This document shows, in pieces, positions 48,861 through 58,645 of a stretch of 64,000 bases of DNA; the first letter of the stretch is position 1; the number at the start of each line of letters is the position of its first letter. The DNA is from Chloroflexota bacterium (lineage in GTDB: Bacteria > Chloroflexota > Dehalococcoidia > Tepidiformales > Tepidiformaceae). The notes beneath the pieces are model-generated. The model did no database searches, was not told the DNA's origin, and saw only the letters and a list, made by a program, of their open reading frames with translations. The stretch spans positions 1-64,000 of the forward strand of contig JAPOQN010000068.1 in the NCBI GenBank assembly GCA_026710655.1, written 5' to 3'. A program made the position numbers and the translations under genes.

Positions 48861-49492
48861 ACGAACTCCCCACCACTGCCCCCAGGGCCGTGGTCCCCAT
48901 GGTGATCGAGACGGGACCCCGCTCCGAGCGCGCGCTGGACATCTTCTCCCTGCTCCTCAAGGAGCGCATCGTCTTCCTCGGTACGCCCATCGACGACATG
49001 GTGGCCAACCTCATCGTCGCCCAGCTCCTCTTCCTCCAGCGGGAAGACCCCGAGCGCGACATCAGCCTCTACATCCACTCCCCCGGCGGCATCATCCCCT
49101 CGGGTCTCGCCATCTACGACACCATGCAGCTCATCGAGCCCGACGTCTCCACCATTGCCGTCGGCCAGACTGCCTCGATGGCCACCGTCCTCCTCGCCGC
49201 CGGCGCGAAGGGCAAGCGCTACGCCCTTCCCAACGCGACCGTCCACATGCACCAGGCCCTCGGTGGAGCCCGCGGTCAGGCCCGCGACATCGAGATCGCG
49301 GCCCGCGAGATCCTGCGCAACAACGAGATCATCCGCGACATCATCTCCAGCCGAACCGGCCAGACGGTCGACAAGATCCAGGAGGACTTCGACCGCGACT
49401 TCTACCTCGATGCCGAAGGCGCCAAGGCCTACGGCTTCGTTGATGAGGTCCTTGAGCAGAGCGACATAGTCGCCAAGAGCGAGGGCTCCTGA
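48857..49492 (+). CDS. clpP: ATP-dependent Clp protease proteolytic subunit
   Basis: This 211-aa serine peptidase assembles into tetradecamers and degrades substrates fed by ClpX. The triad is present: S107 in [16 protein letters not shown]132 in VHMHQALGG and D181 in DFDRDFYL. The N-terminal [21 protein letters not shown] block is typical. GTG 48857 overlaps the tig stop, giving a tig-clpP-clpX operon, a widespread order. Confidence 0.95.
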   Translation: MNELPTTAPRAVVPMVIETGPRSERALDIFSLLLKERIVFLGTPIDDMVANLIVAQLLFLQREDPERDISLYIHSPGGIIPSGLAIYDTMQLIEPDVSTIAVGQTASMATVLLAAGAKGKRYALPNATVHMHQALGGARGQARDIEIAAREILRNNEIIRDIISSRTGQTVDKIQEDFDRDFYLDAEGAKAYGFVDEVLEQSDIVAKSEGS

Positions 49493-49494
49493 CC

Positions 49495-50817
<1,323 letters not shown>

Positions 50818-50826
50818 CCTTTTCCC

Positions 50827-51318
50827 CTACGCCCGCACCTTCCCCACCGCCGCCAGTTGCGCGCCCGTTGCCGCGAGCAGTTCGTCCGTGCCCGCGCCGA
50901 ACAGCGCGTCGCTCGCACCCGCCGCCGCCCACACCTGCGTGAAGCGCATCAGGCTCTCGTCCGCGATCACGTCCCACTCGCCCGGCAGCCCCACCGGCGG
51001 CACGCCCCCCACGCGATACCCCGTCAGCTCGAGCACCCGCTCCGCCGGCGCCATCTTCAGGCGCTTCCGCGAGACCCCGAGCAGGCGCGCCAGCGCCGCT
51101 GTGTCAGCCTGCCGGTCGCCTGCCACCAGCACGGCCGTCGGCCGTCCGTCCGCCAGCATGACCAGCGTCTTCACGATCTGCCCCAACTCGCACCCGAGCG
51201 CGTCCGCCGCGTCCAGAGCCGTCGCCGTTCCGTCAGCGAATCGCTCGATCGGCGCGGTCAGCCCCCGTGCCCGCATCGCCTCCGCGACGCGTGCCGGTCC
51301 GTCCGCCTCGCCGCTCAC
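50827..51318 (-). CDS. YbaK/ProX-type aminoacyl-tRNA deacylase
   Basis: This 163-aa stand-alone editing-domain protein resembles YbaK/EbsC and ProX, which hydrolyse mischarged Cys- or Ala-tRNA(Pro). Visible are ALGCELGQIVKTLVMLADGRPTAVLVAGDRQAD, with the conserved catalytic Lys in QIVKTL, and GYRVGGVPPVGLPG, the GG-PP substrate loop. GTG at 51318 overlaps the methyltransferase stop (GTGA). It converges with clpX across a 9-nt gap. Confidence 0.86.
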   Translation of the reverse strand: MSGEADGPARVAEAMRARGLTAPIERFADGTATALDAADALGCELGQIVKTLVMLADGRPTAVLVAGDRQADTAALARLLGVSRKRLKMAPAERVLELTGYRVGGVPPVGLPGEWDVIADESLMRFTQVWAAAGASDALFGAGTDELLAATGAQLAAVGKVRA

Positions 51319-52043
51319 GCGGGCCTCTTCCCCGCGAAGATCGGTCCCGGACACTCGACCGGGTCGCCCGCGGGATACTCCCCCGCCTCGAACCCCGCCC
51401 CCTGGAGCGTCTCAAGCCACTCCGCGCGGGTGAACAGCCCCTCAATGCACTGGTCGTGCTCGACCCGCACCGAACCGTCGGCTTCCCGCAGCACGTAGAT
51501 CAGGTCGGCCTCGTACTGCGAGTCGTCCGGGTCTTCGTCCCGCACCCACTCCAGGTATCGCATCGAGCGGCCGTCGGGCCCGTCGTGGCCCCCGTGGTTC
51601 GTCTCCGGCTTGATGGTCTCCCGGATGTAGTCCGGCACGAAGATCACCGCCCCGCCCGGACGCACGTGCGCGAACGCCGTCGCCACCGCTGCCCGCAGAT
51701 CGTCCAGCTCGGTCAGGTAGACGACCGCGTCGTGCACGAACACCACGTCGAACGTCCGCCCCAGCCGCAGAGTTCGCATGTCCCCCTGGATGTGCTCGCA
51801 CTCGGGGTTGATCGTGCGGCTCTGCGCCAGCATCTCGGGCGAAAGGTCCGTGAGCGTGCAGGTGAACCACTGCTTCAGGTGCGACGCGTTGTTCCCGCCC
51901 CCTGACCCCAGCTCCAGCAGCGTGACCGCGGGCCCGTCGCACGTCTCGACCAGCGCCTTGCGGTAGTGCGCGGCCTCGAACGCGTACTCCTCGGGCGCGG
52001 TGAGCAGGTGGAACCAGCCGGCGAGATCGCTGTACAGACGCAT
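51315..52043 (-). CDS. Class I SAM-dependent methyltransferase
   Basis: This 242-aa protein has the SAM-binding motif VTLLELGSGGGNNASHLK, motif II CTLTDLSPEMLAQSRTINP, and motif IV FDVVFVHDAVVYLTELDDLR. It belongs to the generic UbiE/methyltransferase-25 group; the substrate is unknown. ATG 52043 lies 10 nt after TACGAT. The gene is divergent from tlyA and coupled to the deacylase. Confidence 0.82.
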   Translation of the reverse strand: MRLYSDLAGWFHLLTAPEEYAFEAAHYRKALVETCDGPAVTLLELGSGGGNNASHLKQWFTCTLTDLSPEMLAQSRTINPECEHIQGDMRTLRLGRTFDVVFVHDAVVYLTELDDLRAAVATAFAHVRPGGAVIFVPDYIRETIKPETNHGGHDGPDGRSMRYLEWVRDEDPDDSQYEADLIYVLREADGSVRVEHDQCIEGLFTRAEWLETLQGAGFEAGEYPAGDPVECPGPIFAGKRPA

Positions 52044-52053
52044 GCCGGCTGCG

Positions 52054-52059
52054 ATCGTA
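52054..52059 (-). promoter_or_regulatory. -10 element (TACGAT) of the methyltransferase gene
   Basis: Minus-strand TACGAT ends 10 nt before the ATG at 52043, within the 69-bp divergent gap shared with tlyA. Confidence 0.4.
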
Positions 52060-52099
52060 CCGCGCCGCGCCGCGAGAGCCCAAAGAGGCGCGCATGCGC

Positions 52100-52105
52100 T
52101 AGCCT
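52100..52105 (+). promoter_or_regulatory. -10 element (TAGCCT) of tlyA
   Basis: TAGCCT ends 7 nt before the ATG at 52113. Leaderless-type. Confidence 0.5.
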
Positions 52106-52112
52106 TACGCGG

Positions 52113-52856
52113 ATGGCTCGCGTTCGCGCCGACCAGTTGCTCGTTCACCGGGGTCTCGCCGAGTCTCGCGAGAGCGCCCGCCGGCTGATCATGGCCGGGC
52201 GCGCTCGCACGGGCACGCTCACGCTGGTGAAGCCCGCCACCATGCTCGACGAGGGCGCTCCCCTCGATCTGAGCGAGGTCGAGCGCTACGTGAGTCGCGG
52301 CGGCCGCAAGCTCGAGGCCGCCCTCGATGCCTTCGCCGTCGACGTGACCGGCCTGCGCTGCCTCGATGTCGGCGCTTCCACCGGCGGCTTCACCGACTGC
52401 CTGCTCCAGCACGGAGCCGTCTCCGTGGTCGCCGTTGACGTGGGCCGTGGGCAGCTCCACCAGAAACTGCGCGAGGACCCGCGCGTGACCTCCATGGAAC
52501 GCACCAACGCCCGCGACCTCCCCCAGCTCCCGCCCCTCGACCTCTTCGTGGCCGATGTCTCCTTCATCTCCCTGCGCAAGGTGCTGCCCTCCGTCGCGAC
52601 GCGCTTGCCCGCGGGTGCGCCCGGTGTGGTCCTGCTGAAGCCCCAGTTCGAGGCCGGCCCAGCGGACGTGCCTCGTGGCGGCGTGGTGCGCGACGAGGCC
52701 GTACGCCAACGCGTTCTCGATGAGTTCCGGCAGTGGGCGCTCGCCGAGGGCTGGGAGGTCGTCGACTCCGCCGACTGCGCGCTCACAGGCGATCGCGGCA
52801 ATCGTGAGATAGTCGTGCACATGCGCACCCCCGCCCGCCCGGAGCCACCGTGCTGA
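52113..52856 (+). CDS. tlyA: TlyA-family 2'-O-rRNA methyltransferase
   Basis: This 247-aa protein has an N-terminal S4 RNA-binding domain (VRADQLLVHRGLAESRESARRLIMAGRART) and an FtsJ-like methyltransferase domain (CLDVGASTGGFTDCLL, VVAVDVGRGQL, FVADVSFISLRKVLP). TlyA methylates riboses in 16S and 23S rRNA (capreomycin/viomycin sensitivity) in mycobacteria. The stop overlaps the NAD kinase start. tlyA-nadK-recN is a common gene order. Confidence 0.92.
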   Translation: MARVRADQLLVHRGLAESRESARRLIMAGRARTGTLTLVKPATMLDEGAPLDLSEVERYVSRGGRKLEAALDAFAVDVTGLRCLDVGASTGGFTDCLLQHGAVSVVAVDVGRGQLHQKLREDPRVTSMERTNARDLPQLPPLDLFVADVSFISLRKVLPSVATRLPAGAPGVVLLKPQFEAGPADVPRGGVVRDEAVRQRVLDEFRQWALAEGWEVVDSADCALTGDRGNREIVVHMRTPARPEPPC

Positions 52857-53704
52857 AGCGCATCCTTGTCCTGCGGCCCGAGGGCGTCGAGCCCGCCCTC
52901 CTCCTTGCCAGCCGCATCGGGGATGCGGCCCGCGCGGCCGGCGTGGAGGTGCGCATTGCGGGCGCCTGGGGCCACGTCCCCGCTGAAGCGCTCACCGACG
53001 CCGAGCTCATCATCTGCGCCGGCGGCGATGGCACTGTGCTCCGTGCGGCCCGCCTCGCGGTGCCCCGCCCCCTCCCCATCCTCGGCGTGAACATGGGCCG
53101 CCTCGGCTTCCTGACGAGCATCAACCGCGATGCCTTCTTCGACCAGTTCGACCGCATCCTCGCGGGCGAGTGGGAGGTAGAGGAGCGCCTCATGGTCGCT
53201 GCCACCATTACCGAGGGCGAGGCCGCGGGACGCTCGTTCCACGGCCTCAACGACATCGTCCTCAGCCGCCGCTCCCCCGGCCGGCCCGTCTACGTCGAGC
53301 TCGCCGTCGACAACGAGCGCGTCGCCCTTTACCGCTGCGACGGCATGATCGTGGCGACCCCGACCGGCAGCACCGGCTACTCCCTCAGCGCAGGCGGCCC
53401 CATCCTCGCGCCTGTCGAGCGCCACCTCGTCGTGACCCCTGTGTCCGCCCACCTCGCCATCGGCCGCTCGCTCGTGCTGGAGCCCTCCTCGACCGTCACG
53501 CTGAGCGTCCGCTCCGACGAGGGCGCCATCCTCACCGTCGACGGGCAGGAAGACCTGCCCCTCGCCGGCGGCGCGCGTGTCTCCCTCTGCGCCAGCGAGC
53601 ATTCCGCCTACTTCGCCCTCCTCGACCCGCCTTCGTCCTTCTTCGGACACCTCGCCGAACGGCTCGAGGTTCAGCTCAGCAGCGCCATGAACAACGGTGA
53701 TTGA
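52850..53704 (+). CDS. nadK: NAD kinase
   Basis: This 284-aa enzyme makes NADP from NAD. It has the GGDGT catalytic motif (IICAGGDGTVLRAAR), NMGRLGFLTS, LNDIVLSRR (the NE/D motif), and ATPTGSTGYSLSAGGPI. The GTG at 52850 overlaps the tlyA stop by 7 nt, and the gene overlaps recN by 8 nt. The genes read as one operon. Confidence 0.94.
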   Translation: MLKRILVLRPEGVEPALLLASRIGDAARAAGVEVRIAGAWGHVPAEALTDAELIICAGGDGTVLRAARLAVPRPLPILGVNMGRLGFLTSINRDAFFDQFDRILAGEWEVEERLMVAATITEGEAAGRSFHGLNDIVLSRRSPGRPVYVELAVDNERVALYRCDGMIVATPTGSTGYSLSAGGPILAPVERHLVVTPVSAHLAIGRSLVLEPSSTVTLSVRSDEGAILTVDGQEDLPLAGGARVSLCASEHSAYFALLDPPSSFFGHLAERLEVQLSSAMNNGD

Positions 53705-55379
53705 GCAGCTCACCGTCACCGGTTTCGCCGTCGCCCGCGACGTGGCCCTCGCGCCCGGTCCCGGCCTGAATGTGGTCACCGGCGAGACCGGCGCGGGCAA
53801 GTCCATCATCGTCGACGCCCTCGACTTCCTCTTCGGTGGCCGCCACGGCCGTGGCGTCGTCGCCGCCGGCGCCGAGAGCGCCCGCGTCTGCGCGACCGTC
53901 CAAGCCGGCGAGCAGTGCCTGACCGTCGAGCGCACCGTGCGCCTCTCCGGCCGCACCGCCGGACGCATCGACGGCGAATCCGCGCCCGCCGAGAAGCTGC
54001 GGGAGCTCGGCGCCCGCGTCATCGACATTCACGGCCAATCCGAGCAGCTCACGCTCCTGCGGCCGTCCATCCAGTTGGCCGTGCTCGATGCCTTCGGCGG
54101 CCTCCAGGCGCAGCGCGATGCGCTTGCCTCCCAGGTCCGCGAGCTGCGCGCCCTGCGCCGCGAGATCGAGGCTGTCAGCCTCGACTCCCGTGAGCGCGAA
54201 CGCCTCCTGGACCAGCTCCGCTTCGAGGTCGAGGAGATCGCCAACGCCGGCCTCGCCCCGGGTGAGGACGATGCCCTCCGCCGCGAGCAGCGCCGTCTCG
54301 CCAGCGTCGAGCGCCTGCTCGCGGCCTCGGCCACCGCCCTGGAGGCGCTCGACGCGCCCCCCATCGCGGAGGCCGTCGCCGCCCTCGAGGAGATCGCCGA
54401 GGGAGATCCCGATGCCGTCGACCTCGCCGGCCAGGGCGTCACCCTCGAACAGACCGCCGCCGACCTCGCCCGCGCACTGCGCGCCTACCGCGAAACCCTT
54501 GAGGACGACCCCGAGCGCCGCGACATCCTCGATGCCCGCCTCGACCTGATCGCCCGGCTGCGCCGCAAGTACGGCGAGAACATCGACGCCATCCTCCAGT
54601 TCGAGGCGTCCGCCCGCGAGCGGCTGGACGCCATCGAGACAGCGGGCTCGTCCCTGGAAGAGCTGCGCGCGCGCGCGGACGCTCTCGCCGTGTCGGCAGC
54701 GGAGGCCGCCGCTGCACTCTCGCTTGCGCGACGCGAGGCGGCGACGCGGCTCATCGCCGAGGTCTCGGCGGAGCTGGCGCGCCTCGAGATGCCGGGCGCC
54801 TCCCTCGCTGCCGGCTTCGCCTGCGAGGACGCCCCCGACGGCCTCGCCGTCACCCTCCCCGACTACGAGGTCGTCGCCCCGGATGCCGCCCCCTCCGGCG
54901 GCGGCGAGCCCGGAAACCGCGCCTTCACCGAGTCCGGCGTGGACCAGATGGAACTGCTCGCGTCGTTCAACGCCGGTTCCCCACCCCGCCCCCTCCGCAG
55001 CGTCGCCAGCGGTGGCGAGACGTCACGCTTCCTGCTCGCCCTGACCACCGTGCTCGGAGCCGCCGCCGAGCCCCGCCTCGTCGTCCTCGACGAGGTCGAC
55101 GAGGGCGTCGGTGGCCGTGCCGGCTCCGTCGTCGGAGAAGCACTCCGCCGCCTCGCCGAGCGCCACCAGGTGCTGTGCGTGACGCACCTGCCCCAGGTGG
55201 CCGCCTACGGCGCCCGCCACTTCGTCGTGACCAAGGCCAGCGAGGGCGCCCGCACCTGGAGCGACATCGAGGAGGTGGAGGGTGAAGCGCGCCTGATCGA
55301 GGTGGCGCTCATGCTCGGCGGCGATACGCCCGCTAACCGCGCCGCGGCAGCCGATCTGCTCCAGGCTGCGTCGGGGTAG
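53697..55379 (+). CDS. recN: DNA repair protein RecN
   Basis: RecN is an SMC-like ATPase for double-strand-break repair. The 560-aa protein has Walker A VVTGETGAGKSIIVDALDFL (about 27-46), RVIDIHGQSEQL, a central coiled coil (about 140-370), the ABC signature SVASGGETSRFLLALT and Walker B LVVLDEVDEGVGG, with VTHLPQVAAYG. The length is typical. GTG at 53697 overlaps nadK. Its stop is 4 nt from the stop of the convergent Mo oxidoreductase. Confidence 0.94.
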   Translation: MIEQLTVTGFAVARDVALAPGPGLNVVTGETGAGKSIIVDALDFLFGGRHGRGVVAAGAESARVCATVQAGEQCLTVERTVRLSGRTAGRIDGESAPAEKLRELGARVIDIHGQSEQLTLLRPSIQLAVLDAFGGLQAQRDALASQVRELRALRREIEAVSLDSRERERLLDQLRFEVEEIANAGLAPGEDDALRREQRRLASVERLLAASATALEALDAPPIAEAVAALEEIAEGDPDAVDLAGQGVTLEQTAADLARALRAYRETLEDDPERRDILDARLDLIARLRRKYGENIDAILQFEASARERLDAIETAGSSLEELRARADALAVSAAEAAAALSLARREAATRLIAEVSAELARLEMPGASLAAGFACEDAPDGLAVTLPDYEVVAPDAAPSGGGEPGNRAFTESGVDQMELLASFNAGSPPRPLRSVASGGETSRFLLALTTVLGAAAEPRLVVLDEVDEGVGGRAGSVVGEALRRLAERHQVLCVTHLPQVAAYGARHFVVTKASEGARTWSDIEEVEGEARLIEVALMLGGDTPANRAAAADLLQAASG

Positions 55380-55383
55380 GGCC

Positions 55384-55977
55384 CTAGGAGTAGCGCTGTT
55401 CCCGCCAGGGATCGCCGTACATGTGGTACCCGTACATTTCCCAGAACCCCGGACGGTCCTCGTCGATGAACTGCATGCCACCCACCCACTTCGCGCTCTT
55501 CCAGAAGTAGAGGTGGGGCACCACCAGCCGGATCGGCCAGCCGTGCTCTTTCGTCAGCGGCTCGCCGCCGTGTTTCCGCGCGAACAGGACGCCTTCCGCC
55601 AGCAGGTCCTTCAGCGGCACGTTCGTCGTGTAGCCGCCGTAGCTGTGGACCATCACGACCTTCGCCTCGGGCTTCACCCCTATGGCGTTGTAGAGGGCGC
55701 GGAAGGGCACGCCTTCCCAGTCGTTGTCGTACTTGCTCCACGTCGTCACGCAGTGGATGTCGCTCGTGTCGGTCGTGTTCCCGAGGGCGTTGAACTCGTC
55801 CCAGGTGAACTTGCGCTCTTCCTCGACGAGCCCCCAGACGTGGAAGCGCCACGTCTCCGGGTCGAGCCGCGGAATGGCGCCGTAATGGAGCACGGGCCAG
55901 CCCTCGGTCAGCCGCTGGCCCGGCGGCAGCCGCAGCTTGCCATCTGGCCGCACTTCGCGCGTCGCGCTCTGAACCAT
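55384..55977 (-). CDS. Molybdopterin-dependent oxidoreductase, sulfite-oxidase fold (soluble)
   Basis: This 197-aa protein has the oxidoreductase Mo-binding domain: VWGLVEEERKFTWDEFNAL, the Mo-ligand cysteine in TSDIHCVTTWSKYDNDWEGV, VHSYGGYTTNVPL, and GWPIRLVVPHLYFWKSAKWVGG. It lacks a signal peptide and the dimerisation domain of true sulfite oxidases, so it is cytoplasmic and of unknown substrate (YuiH-like). ATG 55977. It depends on the cofactor genes seen at 23.3 and 25.3 kb. Confidence 0.85.
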   Translation of the reverse strand: MVQSATREVRPDGKLRLPPGQRLTEGWPVLHYGAIPRLDPETWRFHVWGLVEEERKFTWDEFNALGNTTDTSDIHCVTTWSKYDNDWEGVPFRALYNAIGVKPEAKVVMVHSYGGYTTNVPLKDLLAEGVLFARKHGGEPLTKEHGWPIRLVVPHLYFWKSAKWVGGMQFIDEDRPGFWEMYGYHMYGDPWREQRYS

Positions 55978-56060
55978 GCACTGATCTCCCGGGAAGGGTG
56001 TCGCTCCAGCCTAGGGCGGCCCCCCGCCTGCGGCAAGCGACCCCGGTAAAGCTTCCGCAC

Positions 56061-56849
56061 TCATCGTCGCTTCCCCGTCCGCGTCGCCCGCCAGAGCCCC
56101 AGCCACTGCTCGAACGACACCGTTCCCGGCCGCGCATCCCGCTCGATCCCCAGCGCTCGCGCCGCCCGCTTGAACTGCTCGTAGCCCAGGGCCCCCGACA
56201 GGTTCCGGCGAACGCTGGTGCGCCCTCCCCCGAACCCCTGCTCGACGAACCGCGCCCACGCCTCCGACTCCGGGGGCGGGACCAGCGGCTGCGCCCGCAG
56301 TCTGGCGCTGAGCAGGACGCAGTCGGTCCGCGGAGGCGGCGCGAAGTCCCGCCGCCGCAGCGCCAGCGACACCCGCAGCTCGAACCACGGTTTCGCCAGC
56401 ACTGAGACCAGCGTCTCCTCCCCGAACCCGCCCCACCGCATGGCCGCATCCCGCGACATGACCAGGTGCGCGGAACGGGGCCGGTTCCGCGCACCCAGCA
56501 GCAGCCGCATCGCCTCCGACGTGTGGGCGAAGGGCAAGTTCGCGACCACTTCGTAGCTGCCCCGCCGAGGCAGCCGCACCTCCCGGAAGTCGCCCAGTAC
56601 GCTCCGCACGCGAGGCTCGCCCTCGAACCGTTCGCGGAGCCGCGTCCACGAGCGGCGATCCCGTTCGATGGCGACGACCCGCTCTGCATGCTCCAGCAGG
56701 GCCACCGTCAGGATGCCGTCCCCCGCACCGAATTCGTAGACGAGCGCGGGTGGCGAGAGGCCGGTCGAGGTCACGATCCGCTCCGCGACCTTCTCGTTGC
56801 GAAGCCGGTGCTGGGAGAGGGTCGTCGCGAGGGGTGAACGTCTGGCCAT
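56061..56849 (-). CDS. Erm/KsgA-like rRNA adenine N6-methyltransferase
   Basis: This 262-aa protein has YEFGAGDGILTVALLEHAERVVAIERD (SAM motifs I and II), VLGDFREVRLP, and VVANLPFAHTSEAM. NLPF, not NLPY, at motif IV favours the Erm group that dimethylates 23S A2058 over KsgA (16S). The opening TTLSQHRLRNEKVAERIV replaces the usual LSQNFL. The C-terminal Arg-rich domain (RTSVRRNLSGALGYEQFKRAA) fits RNA binding. ATG 56849 was chosen over a longer frame; it lacks a clear ribosome-binding site. Macrolide resistance is an inference. Confidence 0.75.
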   Translation of the reverse strand: MARRSPLATTLSQHRLRNEKVAERIVTSTGLSPPALVYEFGAGDGILTVALLEHAERVVAIERDRRSWTRLRERFEGEPRVRSVLGDFREVRLPRRGSYEVVANLPFAHTSEAMRLLLGARNRPRSAHLVMSRDAAMRWGGFGEETLVSVLAKPWFELRVSLALRRRDFAPPPRTDCVLLSARLRAQPLVPPPESEAWARFVEQGFGGGRTSVRRNLSGALGYEQFKRAARALGIERDARPGTVSFEQWLGLWRATRTGKRR

Positions 56850-57047
56850 GGCGAAAGCCTCGCCGCGCGCAGACGTCTTCCGAACCGTGAGGGGTGAGCC
56901 TGGGAATGCGGCGGCAACTGTGCCCGATCCAAGCCGTCGGGCTGGGAGCGTGCCGGGTCGCACCGTCGAAGCGGTGGCCCGGGCGCTAGCTGCGAGTCTT
57001 GCCTGCCAACATTTCGTCAGTGAGCGTACGGCTGAACCGCCCCTCGA

Positions 57048-58217
57048 TCAAAGTGCGGCCTGCCGGTCCCGGCGCCGCAGCATCGCCGTGGCGACAGCCG
57101 TCAGCGGTGCCGCGCGCTTCGCCTCACGCGCGTAGCTCGACTCCCCCCGCTGCACCGCGAACAGCGAACCCCACAGGAACGGCGTGTGCTCGCTCGCCAG
57201 CATCCACGGCCGCCGCGCGCGCTTCAGCATCCCGTAGAACATGTAGGCGATGACCCGCGCCGCATCCAGCTCCGGCTGGATCTCGTCCTCTAGCTCCTCC
57301 TGGTACGAACGCAGATCGCCTGCGCCGCCGAGGGTGCGCAGCGCCGCCCGCGCCGCCAGCCGCCCCGAGTGGATCGCGTAGGAGATGCCCTCCGCCGTGA
57401 ACTCGTCCGCCAGCCCCGCCGCGTCCCCCGCCAGCGCCACCCGCTCGCTCGCGACCGCCTCCCCGCCCCGGCGGAAGCGAATCTTGTGCCCCCGCCTGAT
57501 CGCGACCTCCGCCTCCCCCAGCCCCAGCCGGTCGAGGTAGGAGTCGATGAGCGCTTTCATGCTCCCCGCTTCCTCGCGTGGCAGCACGATCCCGATCGAG
57601 AGCAAATCCGCCTTCGGGAAGAGCCAGGCGTACCCCCAGGGGTCGTACCCCAGGTCGATCAGCGTCGTCGCTTCCCCCACGGAGGCGTCGCGCGGGCGTC
57701 CCCGCACCTCCACCTCCCAGGCCGCGCACTCGGCCAGGCCGTCGCCCAGCCCCGCCATCCGCCCCACCGGCGAGTGCGCCCCGTCCGCGCAGATGAGCAC
57801 CTCCGCCTCCGCTTCGAAGCCGTTCCCCCGGATGCGTGCCCGCCCGTTCAGGTCGAGGTCGCGCACGACTGTACCGGTGCACAGCTCCGCCCCCGCCCGC
57901 TGCGCGTGCTCCAGCAGCAGCATGTCGAAGCGATCGCGCATGACCATGCGCGCGAACGGTCCCCGCGAGCGCTTCGTGAACGCCATCCGCCCGCGGGCCG
58001 ACATCTCGATGCGCGAAACCGAGTCCTCCACCACGCTGTCGATCGGGAAGGGGAGCATCCGCTCCGCCCGCAGGGGAACACCGCCGCCACAGGCCTTGTA
58101 GCGCGGCCACTCCGCCCGGTCGACGATGAGCCCCCGCGCCCCCGCGGCCGCCAGCTCCCGTGCCGTCGTGCTCCCCGCCGGCCCCGCGCCCACCACGATC
58201 GCGTCGAACGTGCCCAT
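57048..58217 (-). CDS. Geranylgeranyl-reductase-family FAD oxidoreductase
   Basis: This 389-aa flavoprotein has the dinucleotide fold AIVVGAGPAGSTTARELA, PRYKACGGGVPLRAERML with the family CGGG loop, and the late ALAGDAAGLADEFTAEGISYAIHSGRLAA, all typical. These enzymes reduce prenyl double bonds in chlorophyll, menaquinone, carotenoid or lipid precursors. ATG 58217 lies 6 nt after TAGAAT. The 198-bp gap before the Erm-like gene (56850-57047) contains no feature I could identify. Confidence 0.87.
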   Translation of the reverse strand: MGTFDAIVVGAGPAGSTTARELAAAGARGLIVDRAEWPRYKACGGGVPLRAERMLPFPIDSVVEDSVSRIEMSARGRMAFTKRSRGPFARMVMRDRFDMLLLEHAQRAGAELCTGTVVRDLDLNGRARIRGNGFEAEAEVLICADGAHSPVGRMAGLGDGLAECAAWEVEVRGRPRDASVGEATTLIDLGYDPWGYAWLFPKADLLSIGIVLPREEAGSMKALIDSYLDRLGLGEAEVAIRRGHKIRFRRGGEAVASERVALAGDAAGLADEFTAEGISYAIHSGRLAARAALRTLGGAGDLRSYQEELEDEIQPELDAARVIAYMFYGMLKRARRPWMLASEHTPFLWGSLFAVQRGESSYAREAKRAAPLTAVATAMLRRRDRQAAL

Positions 58218-58223
58218 CCGACG

Positions 58224-58229
58224 ATTCTA
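58224..58229 (-). promoter_or_regulatory. -10 element (TAGAAT) of the FAD oxidoreductase gene
   Basis: Minus-strand TAGAAT ends 6 nt before the ATG at 58217. Confidence 0.55.
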
Positions 58230-58270
58230 GCGGCGGCGTCCCACCCGAGCCTTCCCGGCGAATGGCGATG

Positions 58271-58276
58271 TATACT
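58271..58276 (+). promoter_or_regulatory. -10 element (TATACT) of the small membrane protein gene
   Basis: TATACT would start transcription near 58283, giving a ~15-nt leader with GGAAGGGG before ATG 58298. Confidence 0.55.
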
Positions 58277-58297
58277 CAACAATTGAGCCGGAAGGGG

Positions 58298-58393
58298 ATG
58301 CCTATGCCGATGCTGTACTTCTACATCAACATTGTCCCCGTGACCGTCACCGCGGCCGCCCTCGGCTGGATCATCGGCGACCTCGTCTGGTGA
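58298..58393 (+). CDS. 31-residue membrane protein of unknown function
   Basis: The short frame MPMPMLYFYINIVPVTVTAA, continuing ALGWIIGDLVW, is one hydrophobic helix with aromatic ends. Three in-frame ATGs (58298, 58304, 58310) follow a GGAAGGGG ribosome-binding site and a TATACT promoter. This arrangement makes it more convincing than most short frames. No family is recognised. It precedes the small protein and cupin genes, and a shared transcript is possible. Confidence 0.55.
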   Translation: MPMPMLYFYINIVPVTVTAAALGWIIGDLVW

Positions 58394-58438
58394 CGCCGCT
58401 TGCCCGCTGATGCCGCGGGCGCGTCCCTCCCCCCCGCC

Positions 58439-58645
58439 ATGAGCGACGCGATCGCCACGAGCGCGAGCTATCTCTACACCGCCACCCTCTCCGCGGACGA
58501 TGCCGCCTCCCTCGACCAGGCTGCCGACCAGTGGCTCAACGACCACATCGCCAACGAGGTCGTCTCGATGCAGCTTGCCCCCGGCGGGGACCGGCTCCAC
58601 CTGCTCATCGTCTACAAGGGCGAACGGAGGGTGCGGCGCGCGTGA
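58439..58645 (+). CDS. Small hypothetical protein
   Basis: This 68-aa protein (SDAIATSASYLYTATLSADD, then AADQWLNDHIANEVVSMQLAPGGDRLHLLIVYKGERRVRRA) has no recognised family. The pattern could be a small alpha/beta fold. ATG 58439 was chosen; a TTG at 58400 would add 13 residues. The stop overlaps the cupin start as GTGA, which supports it as coding. No membrane segment is seen. Confidence 0.6.
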   Translation: MSDAIATSASYLYTATLSADDAASLDQAADQWLNDHIANEVVSMQLAPGGDRLHLLIVYKGERRVRRA

